Positions 46,333 to 58,440 of a stretch of 64,000 nucleotides of DNA are shown piece after piece; position 1 is the first letter of the stretch, and each line of letters begins with the position of its first letter. The DNA is from Wolfiporia cocos (Eukaryota > Basidiomycota > Agaricomycetes > Polyporales > Phaeolaceae), in contig JACCLO010000006.1 of NCBI GenBank assembly GCA_029448655.1, positions 434,001-498,000 of the forward strand, read 5' to 3'. The position numbers and the translations under genes were made by a program. The notes under the pieces were generated by a model, which searched no databases, was not told the DNA's origin, and saw nothing but the letters and a program-made list of their open reading frames with translations.

Positions 46333-49300
46333 CTGTGGGTCACATTGTCAGCGCCGGAAACAAGCCGCTACAAACCCTAGCGGTGGGAGATCAAAACGCG
46401 AATGAATGCCACATCATCTAGTGTTGCCTTATTTGTCCATCACACAACAATATCGGCGGCACTTGTGAACTCGGTAGAAGCCTAGGCATGAGAACCCGGC
46501 AGCCCCCCGTACAGGTAAAACATGCAAGGCGTTTGACATAATGATCCGAAATCCCGACATCTTGCCAGTATGCGCAGATGGTAGTAATGCGTAGCAGCAC
46601 GAAACACGTATCGCGCCGTCACGCTATGACGCATAACGCAGTGGTTTGTACTCCACTCGCCGAGCCATTCTGTATGACAAGGGCACTGGTGTATGGACGT
46701 GTTCGCGTGGTCGTTGAATGTCCGAAACCAGAGTAGGGGTCGCAGCTGAACAAACAGACGGCAATATGCCATCGCCTGTGGACTCTCAGGGCCATTTGAA
46801 ACCCTGCGAGTCAAGTAGTTATTCCTTGCGCAATCAAAACCTCGGTACTATGCTCAGGATTCTTCAGGAGCTCTGAGCCGATCACGCATGTGGAGTCGCT
46901 AGTCAAGTGGCAGAGTGATTGATGTGCCTGACCGCTCTGCCTGCCTGCCAGAAATCGTTGAGTAATCAGCTAAAGCTGTCACTGGGTGACATCACTCGGG
47001 GAACTGCTGAGAATTGCGGAGAACCCTAGCGCATGCGATCGACGGTTGATTGCCATGGCAGCAGATACGAGAATATGTCATTGCTGCAGCTTGAACGACA
47101 TCCGGGAGACGACTGGAGGATTGTCGTAATAAAATGGTCGAACAGAGATTTATCATCTCGACAAACTGACTAACCTCCTCGCGCACCTTCATGATGGCAG
47201 GGCGGGTTGAGAAATGTCCCGCCGGGACGCGACTTGCGACGAACGTCCGGTTAGAAGGCGTTTATCGTGACGTGGCGCTGCCCAGATGATGTCAATTGAA
47301 TGGAAATCCAGCTTTCCAGCCCTGTTGCTCCCGTCTTACGGTCGCGATAACCTGATTTGAGCGTCCACACACAGGCATCAGCACCAAGAGCAGATTGAGG
47401 CTGTTGTGCAAGCGATGTCGTCGCCTCGTCCGGGTCCGGGTCATGGAATGCTCCAGTAGGGGTGCGGTGCTTTGCTTGACAGATCGTCCAGTCGCAGTGT
47501 GCAACGGCTGATGAATTAATCCACAGATCTAGAGTGAGTCAAAATCTCAGTGCTAGCAAGACGATGGATCCACTGGGTGCACTCTGGAGCGCAGCCGCGG
47601 CGGAGACAGTATCGGAGAACAGCTTACCGAGGGGCTGACCTTAAATTTATATGTTCAATGCAATGAAATGTACATTCATGCCCCAAATTATACGATGCGA
47701 CAGCGTTGCTCTGGCCCGGTGTCTTACCCCGCTAGGTACAACCATCAGTAGGTAATCATGTCACTGGACGACGAGATTATCCTCCCAGGAAATGTCACAC
47801 ATTTGCTCGAAGCGGAGATTGGCACGCCATCAGATAACCCACATGCGCGGTAGTTCTGTCATCGGGTTTAAGTTTATGGACTCTATAATACGATCCACTG
47901 GGGTTCTTCCGAGTCACCTGGAGATTACGTGCATTATCATGAACGGTCCCGGCTGCCGTGCCTGTAGCAGGCGAACCCGTGATTATTCGTGCTCTGCATG
48001 CGTGCCTATATTAGCTCAGTATGTGACACAATATGATAGGAAGTGTCGAGGCCGTGGGTGCTTCTCCCGCAACAGGAAGTGTCAAGCGTCTGCTGGTAGG
48101 AGCTGCCTGAGAGTCAAGCGGATTTCCAACTATGCTTTGGACGTGTATGTGGGCATCATTTGCCATATCTCTGTAATTCGCCAGCAATTCCCGGTCAGTT
48201 GATTCAAAAGCGTTTGGACTTAGCGGCAAGGCACCTGCAGAGGATCTCGCATCATTTGTCAGGAGGCAGCGTCGCGGCAACGGCTCTGACAAAGTTTAAG
48301 AATGCGAGATAAGGACATATGGTAAGCGGCGCGCACTGCTGAATGATTTGATATCTCCGGGTCTTCTGGAGTCGCGATGAACTTGCGGCATTTTGCGGCC
48401 GTTCTACTTCTGGAAGCCGTGTGATGAGACTCCTGTGGTCCAATCATCTAAACCGAAGGCAATGCGACTTCAATACTTTAGGATGGCTTTGCTGTGCGAA
48501 AACATCACCACCGCGCTTGAACACGTAGGGATAGCACGACTGTAGAAGTAAGTAATTTCCCAATATGTATCATGGAGGCCATAGGCACAGTGAATATTAG
48601 TGCAGACATTGTCGGCCCGTACAACGGCGGGATCAGCATAGTAGCTTAGTTCGAATTCTTAACTTCGCTGTGATGCGGGGATCAGTCGTAGAAGGCTGCG
48701 TGAGAGTTGTATGCGATGATAATTTTTTCATTGATAATACCGCGTATAGAGAGCGGCAGTGATCATTCAAGCTGGTTCCAATCAGATTCGGAGATCTTTA
48801 GTATCGTTCCAGTGCTCCGAGAAACGCCTTCTCACCGCGGTAATAACCAGTATGTATGTATGGGCGGTCTTCAGCAATATTGTTTATGCAAACAAAGACG
48901 CAGAGACATGTTTTGCGGGGTCTGTCAGCTGGACGCAAAAGGCACGCGAGATGCAGAGACTTACGACGATAGGGAATGGATGTGTAAGCAAGCACTGCGG
49001 ACGGATTACCATGTAGCATCCTATTTTCAACTACTCGTTATTCAGTGCGGTGGCCACTCACAGCTCTCTGCTGAAGGAGGCTACTGAGCGCATACTTCGC
49101 CATTGGAATAATCAATTATTCGCGCACATGATTCCATGCATCCGTAGAAGCCACACTGTGGCTACATCAAGTGCTGAAAGTGGCCGCGATGCTACCCTGA
49201 TTGCCATCACCAATTCCGTCTGATGACTAGCCAGCGTCGCTTCCGCGATCCTTGATGCACAGCCGAGCGGGCACAACTCGGCAAGGTGAAGAAGGACACA

Positions 49301-49501
49301 TCACTCGTCGTTCAACATCTCAAAGATATCATACATCAAGTTTTGAGCGCTATCGGTACATCATCCACGTTTCTGGCTCGTTCTGGATATAGGCAGAATG
49401 GTCAGATGTCAACCGCACGCGGTACGGTGACCGTGCAACTGACCTCGTCTTGTCGGGGTCTTCATCCCTCCGTAAATATGACGCCAACTTAGCAAGATCT
49501 T
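46333..49501. other. Unresolved interval, 3.2 kb
   Basis: Should contain the 5' part of the gene ending at 45032. Minus-strand pieces at 48011-48292 (NAFESTDRELLANYRDMAND) and 46992-47192 look exon-like but cannot be joined. No transposon protein, tRNA or recognised domain was seen. Confidence 0.4.
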
Positions 49502-50810
49502 TCAGAGGCTCATAGACACTCTCGGCTTTAAGCCAATGATGCCGCCCCCTTTTCCATCCCAACCCGGGATAGGCGCCCTGCATACAGGACATCTGAAGGA
49601 TTAGGATGCGAGCGATTAGTTTGTCGGGGTACCAGTCGGTATACGAGTGCACCAGCCGGTATCGGCACATAACATATGTCACACACGAAGTGGCATTAGA
49701 ATGTACGTTCATAATTTATCAACAAATGCATTGCTGATTGCGAGACAAACGGAAGGGGACATACCGAGCCACAGACCTTTCTCCTATCGGTACGCTATAT
49801 GCTGCGCGTTGCATGATAGTCTTGACAGCAGTGAAGAGACACTCCGCGCAACACGTATGTCCGCAGGGCGTAACTGTCGCCCGAGTCGGCGGTGAGAAAC
49901 AGATCGGACAGTTGTATGCTGAAAGAGGTTCATCTGTGCCGATAGATGGCTCAGCCTGCGCGCGCTGCATAGATTGATTCTCGGATGGTGGCGCGGTTGA
50001 GGCGATTTCCCCATGATCAGAGCGCGATTGTTCAGAAGCTCTTCTTGTGGCTGGCATCAAATTGCCAGAAGACCTTGGGGGTTCAAGACTCTCGCCGGAC
50101 GCGCCTCCTGCGCTGGCGCTGCCTCCCTGAGCGATCTTCATGGGCGCATCAATTTAGACTTTGTGGCCCTCATGTGAGTCAAGCTTACAAGAGATTCCCC
50201 GCGGATTACGACCCTGCGAATATCAGGCATAGAGGCATTATCGGGGCTATGTCGATTGGCTCTGCAACGTCATTGTTTAGAATGATTCTGAGAGTTGAAA
50301 ACAATCGCGGGCGTACGGCACAGATACAGAATGAATGTTCAGTATCCCACCGGATTCTCCATCGTTTTCTGTTACACTACGAAAGGGATGCGGGGCGTCT
50401 ACTTGAATGTGAGGCGGCCTACTAACTACACGCGAGGGACTTGCTATTGATGCGTTCTGGTTGTCCTGAGCTTCCACCCTTCTACGCTTGCGGGAACCCT
50501 CTCCAGACAGAGAACTTTCTAGTTCAACGTCCACTGAGTCAAAATGGTGTTGTCGGATACCGGCTTCACCCGCTTTTGTTGTATCTCTAGTCATCGACTC
50601 CGCAGGCGTGCCAGCATGATGCGCAGGCGCTGCGGAGCCTGCCCGTGATGATGCGGCGGATGGCACCCTTGAGCTGGATGCGGAGCGTGACGATAATCTC
50701 CCAGCACGGCGGGGTTGCAGTGACCTGGCGGTCACGGTAGTGGGCGCAGGTAGTGGGTTCGCGTCTGCATTGGGGGACACGGTCAAATCTCGTTCTGATG
50801 AGCCACTCAT
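49502..50810 (-). CDS. SLX8-like RING-finger protein, probable SUMO-targeted ubiquitin ligase
   Basis: Exons on the minus strand: 50810-50430, 50126-49777 and 49592-49502, giving 273 residues in this model. The N-terminal half is Ser/Ala/Arg-rich and disordered with a basic RKRRR cluster. The RING lies at the C-terminus: YNCPICFSPPTRATVTPCGH and TCCAECLF, then, after a 184 nt intron, RCPVCRAPIPGWDGKGGG. All eight ligands are present only when this intron is removed. The ending GGGIIGLKPR is characteristic of fungal SLX8-type proteins, which ubiquitinate SUMOylated targets at damaged DNA and in the nucleus. The 303 nt intron 50127-50429 is uncertain, because the first exon's frame stays open to 50277 and may include more coding sequence. 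Divergent from ERV41. Confidence 0.75.
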
Positions 50811-51281
50811 CTTGGGCACAGGAATCTGATTGTAGGCGAGACAAGGCCAATGTTTCAGGGTCTGACGCAGAAAATCTCCGGCGTAGTCCACGAACCCTGT
50901 GGGCGTACGCGGCAGTATCGTGGATCTTCACTATATTCGATGTAGTAGACCAGCGTGACTGTGTCTATAGATTTGCACAATCAGTCGATATTCATTTTGC
51001 TCGGATAGTATGATAGCATGCATTGATGTAGATGCGGCTCAATGTTCAATTCTACCCGGAGTCGCTGGATGTCGATGAAGTGGCGGGAGGTGGCGGGGCG
51101 GACAAGCGGGGCGTCTGTGAGATTGGATTGACGCGCCCACCACGTGATCGTATTAGAACACGTCGTCTGTCTGGATGGATCCATCGAGCTACAGCTTCTT
51201 ACGCTGAAGTGTGTACTGCTGCCTGCCTTAGCCTATATATCTCGCTGCGCTGGCAGGCGTTCTGGAGTTTGAGAGCTGACC
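50811..51281. promoter_or_regulatory. Divergent promoter region between SLX8-like gene and ERV41
   Basis: 471 bp between two start codons in opposite directions, so both promoters must lie here. A TATATCTC motif occurs about 50 bp before the ERV41 ATG. No specific factor site is called. Confidence 0.5.
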
Positions 51282-53507
51282 ATGGCTACTCCTGTCATCT
51301 CTGAGCGGCCAGGCTCGCCCACCCTACTGGACAAGCTGGACGAGATGGTACCGGCGCCGCTTGCTCAATTCGATGCTTTCCCCAAGCTGCCTTCAACATA
51401 TAAGGCGCGTTCTGGGTCGCGCGGATTCCTCACGCTGTTTGTAGCACTTGTGGCTTTCTTGCTTATCCTGAATGACCTCGGAGAGTATATCTGGGGATGG
51501 CCAGACTACGAATTCAGCGTGGATCCGGAAAGTGCGAGCGCCCTCAACATCAACGTTGATTTGGTCGTCAACATGCCCTGCCAGTGTAAGTCCTGCCATT
51601 CTGCTCACGACATTTTGCTCTCGGAACAATGCAATCGCATGTCGCTGGGATTCTGATGAGATCGAAACATCAAGGAGAGATCCGATTGTTTATTTCCACA
51701 TGCATCTCCCGCCCATGTTTGATTTCTGCATGTAATGGCCACGCTTTTAGGCGCTTTCTTTTATCCTTCTGCTCTATGCTCAATAAGATCTCTTTGTTAA
51801 ACCGCGTCGCAATGAATCGCAGACCACGTGCTGTAGAAGCCAATCTACGTATACACAGACGGTCCGCTTTGCTCAGCATGCTGACGGCTCGTTATTTGGT
51901 AGACCTCAGCATTGACCTTCGTGATGCTGTTGGGGATAGGCTGTATCTGAGCAGCGGCTTCCGGCGTGATGGCACCAAGTTCGATATCGGTCAAGCCACG
52001 ACTCTGAAGGAGCACGCGGCTGCGCTTTCGGCTCAGCAGGCGGTCGCACAATCTCGCAAGTCTCGTGGGCTCTTCTCTACATTATTCAGGCGAAATACAC
52101 CTCAATACCGTCCGACGTACAACTACGAAAAAGGCGGACGTGCCTGTCGGATCTACGGCACAGTGACGGCCAAGAAGGTCACTGGTATGTAGCGTAGGTG
52201 AAAGTTAGATGATCAGTTGACCACATACATCTCGTTCAGCGAATCTACACATAACGACCGTAGGGCATGGATATGCTAGCCGTCATCATGTCGAACATAA
52301 GCGTGAGCGGAAACCACAATATATGTAATGTACTGCTGACCTGCCCAGTCATGAACTTGTCTCACGTTATCACTGAATTCTCGTTTGGGCCATACTTCCC
52401 TGAGATCATCCAGCCTCTCGACGACTCCTTTGAGATTACACACGACCGTGAGTTTGACCTCGCTATGTGTAAGAAACTTGACCGATCAGTCATCTCAGCA
52501 TTCGTTGCATATCAGTACTTCCTGCATGTCGTACCAACAACTTACATTGCCGCACGTAGCGCGCCACTGCATACTCATCAATACAGTGTGACGCATTACA
52601 CACGCACGCTGAGCGAGCATCGCGGCACTCCGGGCATCTTCTTCAAGTTTGACATGGAACCGCTTAGTTTGACGGTGCATCAACGAACAACGACCCTAGT
52701 GCAGCTCATCATCAGGTTAGTGATCCCGGCCTTTTTCCCACTGATCATCCACTGATCAAAGCTTAACAATGTTACAGATGCGTCGGTGTTGTCGGCGGAA
52801 TTTTTGTGTGCATGGGTTACGCCGTCCGAATCACGACCCGCGCGGTGGAGGCAGTATCCGGCACGGACAAATCCCAAGGAATTGTTGCTGCCGAAGCAAG
52901 TGGCGTTGGGATCGGTATCCGAAAGCGGTTGGGCAGCGCGGATCTACGGTTGCGCGCGGGAGGCACCGGCAGACAGGGAGCGAGCTGGGCTGTCGACGGA
53001 GGTAGTTCATACGGTAGCTATACCGGCACTCCAGTCTCGGGAACGTTCCCTCCACCCAGCGCATCTGGCTACCCCGCTTCGCCATTCAGCCCCCCGTCCG
53101 CACACGGCACGTCAATTGCTAGCCCACTACCAAGCGCGCCATCATCGCATAGACGCACCACTTCCGGACTGGGTTTAGGGATCTCATCGCCGTCATTCGG
53201 CCCGTTATCTGCGCGCTCACCAAATATCCAGACTCCTGGCACGGGGACCCTCTTTCCTACTGGCGCAACTGCCGGCTCGCCGTACAACGCTGGTCCATCT
53301 ACGCCACCGACGCCAGGTTCCACTAACAGCTTCTATGCTCATTTTCCGCCGACGCCTAATCCAGCAAATAGTGCTGGATTCCCGCGCTTTCCCGTGCCTG
53401 GCAACTCGGCGTTCGCTGCACAGCAAGCTATACCTCCGCCTCCTAGGAGAGAAAGTGGACTGCGTCATTCTAGGAACGAGAGCGTGTCGAAGGCCAAAGA
53501 TGACTAA
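51282..53507 (+). CDS. ERV41: ERV41/ERGIC2-type COPII vesicle protein
   Basis: Cargo receptor cycling between ER and Golgi, normally in a complex with Erv46. Exons: 51282-51585, 51903-52184, 52240-52302, 52349-52447, 52499-52715 and 52778-53507, giving 564 residues. An N-terminal helix (FLTLFVALVAFLLILNDLGEY) is followed by the lumenal ERV domain with INVDLVVNMPCQYLSIDLRD, VGDRLYLS, ANLHITTVGHGYAS, MNLSHVITEFSFGPYFPEI, PFVAYQYFLHVVPTTYI and RGTPGIFFKFDMEP. A second helix (about residues 322-340) precedes the cytosolic tail. The tail is about 220 residues, rich in Ser, Pro,and Gly, much longer than in yeast (352 residues in total). Intron 1 is 317 nt, longer than its neighbours, but its junction restores the conserved motif. 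Confidence 0.93.
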
Positions 53508-53846
53508 GATTAGTGTGCATTTTATATACGAGTGGATAAGGAGAGTTTTGGGACTTTCTGTGTCCATACAGGATTGCTCAATATGTGTGTAATTCATATC
53601 CTGCCGAGGCTACGTGCACCACTCCCCGGGGATCTTTCTCGCAAAGGTCTATACACGATGTTGTGAATCCATGAGTGAAAGACATGTCTTCAAAGTCTTC
53701 AAAGCATAGGTGGAGGTTGGACTTAAGTCCAGACTCAGACGCGCTGTGACATGCGCACGTGGGCGCGTCCGTCACAACCTACTAGTACCCAAGCTTGGAA
53801 ACGGGTGTGCATCATTTCTTTCAGCAAAACATCAACAACTTCTGCA
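53508..53846. other. ERV41-HUS1 intergenic region
   Basis: 339 bp between two genes on the same strand, holding the ERV41 3' UTR and the HUS1 promoter. No other element seen. Confidence 0.5.
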
Positions 53847-55180
53847 ATGCGCTTCCGTACTAACGTAGGAAACATAGACACATTCTATAGTGAGACCTAA
53901 ACCGGTCCCAAGCGCCGCATTTGCTGACAGTGCCCCAGAGATTCTTCAGACAGTGGAGAAGCTGCAGAAGCGCTGCAGCATCAAACTCACAGAGACAGAG
54001 ATGCACATCATCTGCAACAGCGATGTGAACGAAGGTGGGATTCAGATGTGGTCGTGCGTATCACTCTTCCTAGCTACCGCGACGCGATAAATGCGAGCGG
54101 TCTGCTCGCATAATCACAGAACAAAGGGCTGATCACGCAGTCCGATACATAGACAGATCAGAGTTCCGTCAATGTTCATCGACTACCGCATACAATCGAA
54201 TGCAAATAATGTAATTCTCCTGACCGTGTCGTCCGAGGCGCTGGTAGCTGCTATGCGCTCTGCCGCCACACCTAGCAGCTCCGGCCCCGGCACGTCGTTC
54301 ACATCGGATGCAGAAGTTACTATCAGGTTTGAAGCTCACGATTACGAACTAATGAGGCTCTGCAAGCTGATGCATTATGCACAGGCTCACAAAGAAGGGA
54401 GAAACCCCCACTATCAATTTCGACATTAGCATCTCGACACGCGGAGGCAGACGCGTGCGTATCGCGCACGACGTTCCCATCGACATCACACGAACACAAG
54501 AGATTGAGAAACTTAAGGAGCCTCTGTGCCCAGAACCTGAGGTATGATCATCAAACTCAGAGATCAGCAACCCGTGACCCTCTCTCGTGTCTAGGTTCAC
54601 ATACTGTTGCCGCCACTCGCCCGGCTGCGCACAGTGGTGGAACGTATGAAGCCGCTTGCTGGGAAGATCATAAAAATTTCTGGCAACATGTCGGGTTGCC
54701 TCACTCTTTCTGCAGAAACGGAACAATCGCGGGTCGATGTCTCGTGGACTGGATTGTCCAATCCAGATATGAGTGAGTCACAGCGCTACTGTGGCAAGCT
54801 ATCAATTTGCATATCGATGCGACGATGCTCAGATGAGGACGGGCCGAGCCAGGCTCTCCGACGCGCGAACGGGGAAGAACTACCAGCGCGTGACCCGAAG
54901 CAGATGTACGGCGTGCTAGTGTCTCTAGGGAGCCTGCAAAAATTCTTGAACTGCCACGTCGTATCGACGACTACCATCGCATGTGCGTGAGCTATCTGAT
55001 AAATTGAACTCTCTGTGGGATGGTGGGCATCTGACATTCATCACAATCTCACTCATCGTTGCTTGCACAGGTATCTGTCAGAACCACTGCCTCGTGCTTT
55101 ATGTTTATGTTGGAGAAGTGGCCAATCGCGGTGGTGTCCTAACGTTCTACATTCCCGCGATCATCGACGAGGGGCCTTGA
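53847..55180 (+). CDS. HUS1: HUS1, 9-1-1 DNA damage checkpoint clamp subunit
   Basis: PCNA-like subunit of the nuclear Rad9-Hus1-Rad1 clamp that is loaded at damaged DNA to activate checkpoint kinases. Seven exons: 53847-53889, 53939-54053, 54153-54326, 54385-54541, 54595-54772, 54833-54982 and 55071-55180, giving 308 residues, close to other fungal and animal HUS1. Family signatures in order are MRFRTNVGNIDTFYKILQTV, KLTETEMHIICNSDVNEGGI, FIDYRIQSNANNVILLTVSS, LTKKGETPTINFDIS, GRRVRIAHDVPI, VHILLPPLARLRTVVERM, QMYGVLVSLGSLQKFLNCHV and GGVLTFYIPAIIDE. Each splice choice is fixed by restoring these motifs. The 3' end overlaps a minus-strand open frame by 42 bp. Confidence 0.94.
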
Positions 55181-55467
55181 TCGGCGGTCCATTGACAGCG
55201 TATCGAAGATCGTCTCCATGGTCCCCTCGTGCTCACAAGCTCCATGCCCCTCATCTATCATTGTACCACAGAATGCACCCGCGGACATTGTATCTCTAGC
55301 CTCCCGGAGTTCGTGCACTGCTTCCTGTATTGCTAACCATATGGTGCTTGCCCTCTTGATCATGCCACGGATGCCAGGCCAGTCCCATCCTGATCTAGCA
55401 CCAATACGATATATCAAGCGATATATGAGAATGATGGATGGTATGCGTTCTCGTATCGCCTCGCGCA
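55139..55467 (-). CDS. Possible terminal exon of an unrecognised gene, antisense to HUS1 end
   Basis: An open frame after a good acceptor (TATCTGTCAG, exon side at 55467). It reads IPSIILIYRLIYRIGARSGW and IWLAIQEAVHELREARD and ends at 55139, inside the HUS1 last exon. Composition looks coding and amphipathic, but no family is recognised and no upstream exon could be joined. It may be chance. Confidence 0.3.
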
Positions 55468-57800
55468 CTGACAGATATACCAGGATGTGAGACTACCCGC
55501 GGAGTTCTTCCGTGGGTAAATCGCAGTGCTGGTAACCTAGCGGATCTGCTGATGCTTCTCCATACGATTGAACTGGATGCTATCGCCGCTTGACCCCGCC
55601 ACAGGGTAATAGCAAGCTCACGTTATCAACTCCAATATCCACGGGTACTGCATGAGGCGATTGTGATCATGATGAAATAGTGTACCTGAGGAAATGGTAC
55701 AGTGTCACATTGTTTGTGAATTAGTAGCCGCCGAGCACACGGCAGTCGACCCGCTCGTTCCTCATCTTTCACGGTGCCGACTGGCCTTTCTGCTACCAGT
55801 CCGTATGTCTATTCCACCGCTACAGGCCAATCGGCTTTTTGGACTCTAGCGTGGCTGCATCAGTCGGATTATGGCTATGGACATTCTGGAGGATCGCAAG
55901 CCCAGCAGCAGCTTCTCTGGATGGAGAATCGCACATTGGCGATTATCCACAATTTTCGAAAACCGGTTCGCTTCGATCCGCGATGTTCTGATGGCTGCAT
56001 TCACTGTACTCAGCCTGAGAGAGGGTGCAATCCGATATACGCGGCAACAGCAGTCTGCTCTAATGTTTGGCGATCGAATATAGATCATGCAGAGATGTTC
56101 ACGACCAAGACTGGATGTTACCCGCGAACAATGCCGATCTTGTCAAAGTACTAGTGCGAGCAGAACAGAGTAGCCGGCATCCTGATCGAAAGTTGCGCCA
56201 CCGTCGCGTCGGGCAGAATTGGGGAGGAACCGCGCCGCGGCCGGCACACTCGTGCTTGGCAAACAAACGCGCTGCTGTGCCACAGATCGCGTTGATTAAA
56301 ATATTAAGCAGCCAGCTGCAGGTGCTCGCCCGTTTCTTTCTCTCCTCCCCCAGCACGCGTACTGGCTCCACGGCTTCCACCCCAGCCCGCACATATGCCA
56401 TTCATAATATCAGTGGCGAGGCGCGACGACCCTGCTGACATGGACGCGTCTCTGCACGCTCTGTCACAAACAAATCCGCGCTTTACATGAAGTTGCGCGT
56501 TCGCAGAGGTGCGCCGCGATATTTTCCGTGTTCCACTCATTGCGCCTCTCAACGTCCAGGTCTGGCGCTATCTGTACTAGGTTCGGATCAATGACGAGCT
56601 CAGCCGCTGGCCGGCGCGTCTGGCGAGCGCCCCCTCGTGCCCAGCTTCTGCCCACCCGGAACTACTTATGCCTGCACATCGTGCCACCCACTCACATTCA
56701 TGGCTCCCTGCGCCTGCACGCTCACATGTCCCCGTCATTCAGCGCTCAGCCCCCATACAAATCGCATTCCCAGCATCTCACGTATTCTGGGCGCATCCTC
56801 CCTCACACTCTTTGTCATCGCCGCATACAGCGGCCGCTTTTCTATTCTCGGACACCCGCGCTCTCACGCGCACCGTCCTCGCGGCATATGCAGCACGACC
56901 CTCTATTCCAGCCACTGACAATGGGCGACGCGGATCGCGCAGCGCCGACAGCTTCGCTCCTCGTTCGGTACTGAATAGGAGGCTAATGCAGGGCAAGGAT
57001 CGCGGAGAAACTGATAACGCGAATGTAGCCAACTTCGACGTTGAGCTTCGCCTATTGGTCTCCCCCTCTCGCTTCTCGTAAAGACGCTCCAGAACAGCCA
57101 TCCCGTCATAGCACCCGCTTAAAATAGTCATTCGGCTACTTCCACGCCACTTCTTCGCTGGCTGGGTGTTACTATCGCTGCCCGGGCTGACGGGCTCTCT
57201 CATACCTCGCATCCAACAACCCCAGGCTGCCCGTCGTCTGCATCCGGTCTCATTCGTCTCTTTGCTTGACGTTGAGGCCGGCTACTGGTGCATACAGGCA
57301 CATACATTGGCTTGTGGTGGAGATTGCTGGCTCCTCAACTGAGAACAGCAGGGCGATTCGTGACATGTCGCTACATACTTCGCGGCGAAGGAGCATCAAC
57401 AAATTGCAAAAGGGAAGATGCAAAGCAGTAGTTGGTGAGCACGATACCTTTAGCCTCTGTGTTTAAATAATGCGCGAAGACATACGAAGAGGATATTGCG
57501 TAGTTAATCTACGTGATTGTGTGCAGAGAATGTGGAAGCAGACAGGTGATGACATACGTCATTTGGAATCATTTAGTGAGTACGTTATGGTGGGGAAGAG
57601 GGGTTGGCATAGCGAATGCGGTCTCGATGTCCGTCCGTGTATGCGCACCCTCGCATCTGTACTGCATATGTATGGCCTGTGCTCCATCTTCCCTCCAGCT
57701 CTTACTGAACCTCTATTGCCATTTGCACACCTTGGATCCGTGTATGGAATGATCTAGACCAGGCCGACGCTTTTAATCCTTCCACGCTCTCCGGCCATCG
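55468..57800. other. Unresolved interval, 2.3 kb
   Basis: No recognised gene. A minus-strand frame 57212 to about 56930 with an in-frame ATG (REPVSPGSDSNTQPAKKW, GMAVLERLYEKREGE) and a segment near 56580-56490 (PNLVQIAPDLDVERRNEWNT) look exon-like. They might belong with the 55139-55467 exon in one minus-strand gene, but junctions could not be settled. Confidence 0.35.
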
Positions 57801-58440
57801 TCAGCGATCGGTGAATATGTTGGGTAGATCCTCCATGTCCAGCAAGATAACGCCCGCTTCCTCGAGCTCCTCTTCAATCTCCTGCGCGACTTTGTCTGCT
57901 GGCGTGGTTTTTTTTCCATCCCACACTTCCAGCCGGTCGTAGGTCACATGTGCACCACGGATGAGGACCTTCATTTCCTCGCGCAAGGGCCTCGCTGCAC
58001 GTCGCGCGCACGCAAAAGTTGCTCTGCAGCCCGACGACGATGGGTTCCGCGTCGCACGGCACGAGCTTCTCCAGGGACGTCCCCGCAAAGGCGCTGTTCT
58101 TGCGCTTGTCCAGCACGTATTCGTCGGGGAGCGGCGTGTACACCAGTGCCCAGCCGGGTGTGTGCGGCTCGTCCGGGTCTCCCGATATACCGCTATTTTG
58201 TACGTGCACGATGCGTGGCCGCTCGTGTTTCGGCGCGGCGCGTGCTGCCGCGAGCACGGACATGATATTGGGCCCGACGGTGCCCGCGGCGGGCACGCCG
58301 AGGGGCGCGTCAGACAATAGCGCCACTTGCGCACCAAGCACGAGGAACACGCGTCTGGGAGTCGGCAAGAGGGCCTCTGTACCCGTGTCTGTGAGCGCGG
58401 CATTGGAGGACGGTGGTGTGGGCGACGAGCCATTCGTCAT
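57801..58440 (-). pseudogene. Isochorismatase-family hydrolase with a one-base frameshift
   Basis: Cysteine-hydrolase fold, apparently intronless; the 640 nt from ATG (58440) to the final stop (57801) would encode 212 residues if one base were not extra. Family marks are LDKRKNSAFAGTSLEKLV (with the usual Lys), VVGLQSNFCVRATCSEAL (with the nucleophile Cys) and, in the other frame, VLIRGAHVTYDRLEV and EEELEEAGVILLDMEDL. The frame changes between GNE and VLIRGAH: the doubled C at 57968-57969 on the plus strand adds one base. As written, the protein would end at 57874 with a foreign tail. The N-terminal strand reads FLVLGAQVALL, with Gly where most relatives have the catalytic Asp. It may be a true pseudogene, a recent mutation or a sequencing error. 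Confidence 0.75.

Noticed and set aside
46482..46814. 110-residue minus-strand frame that reads like protein
   Set aside because: At least two frames of this strand are open here, so openness is not evidence. Could be an upstream exon of the 45032 gene but not shown.
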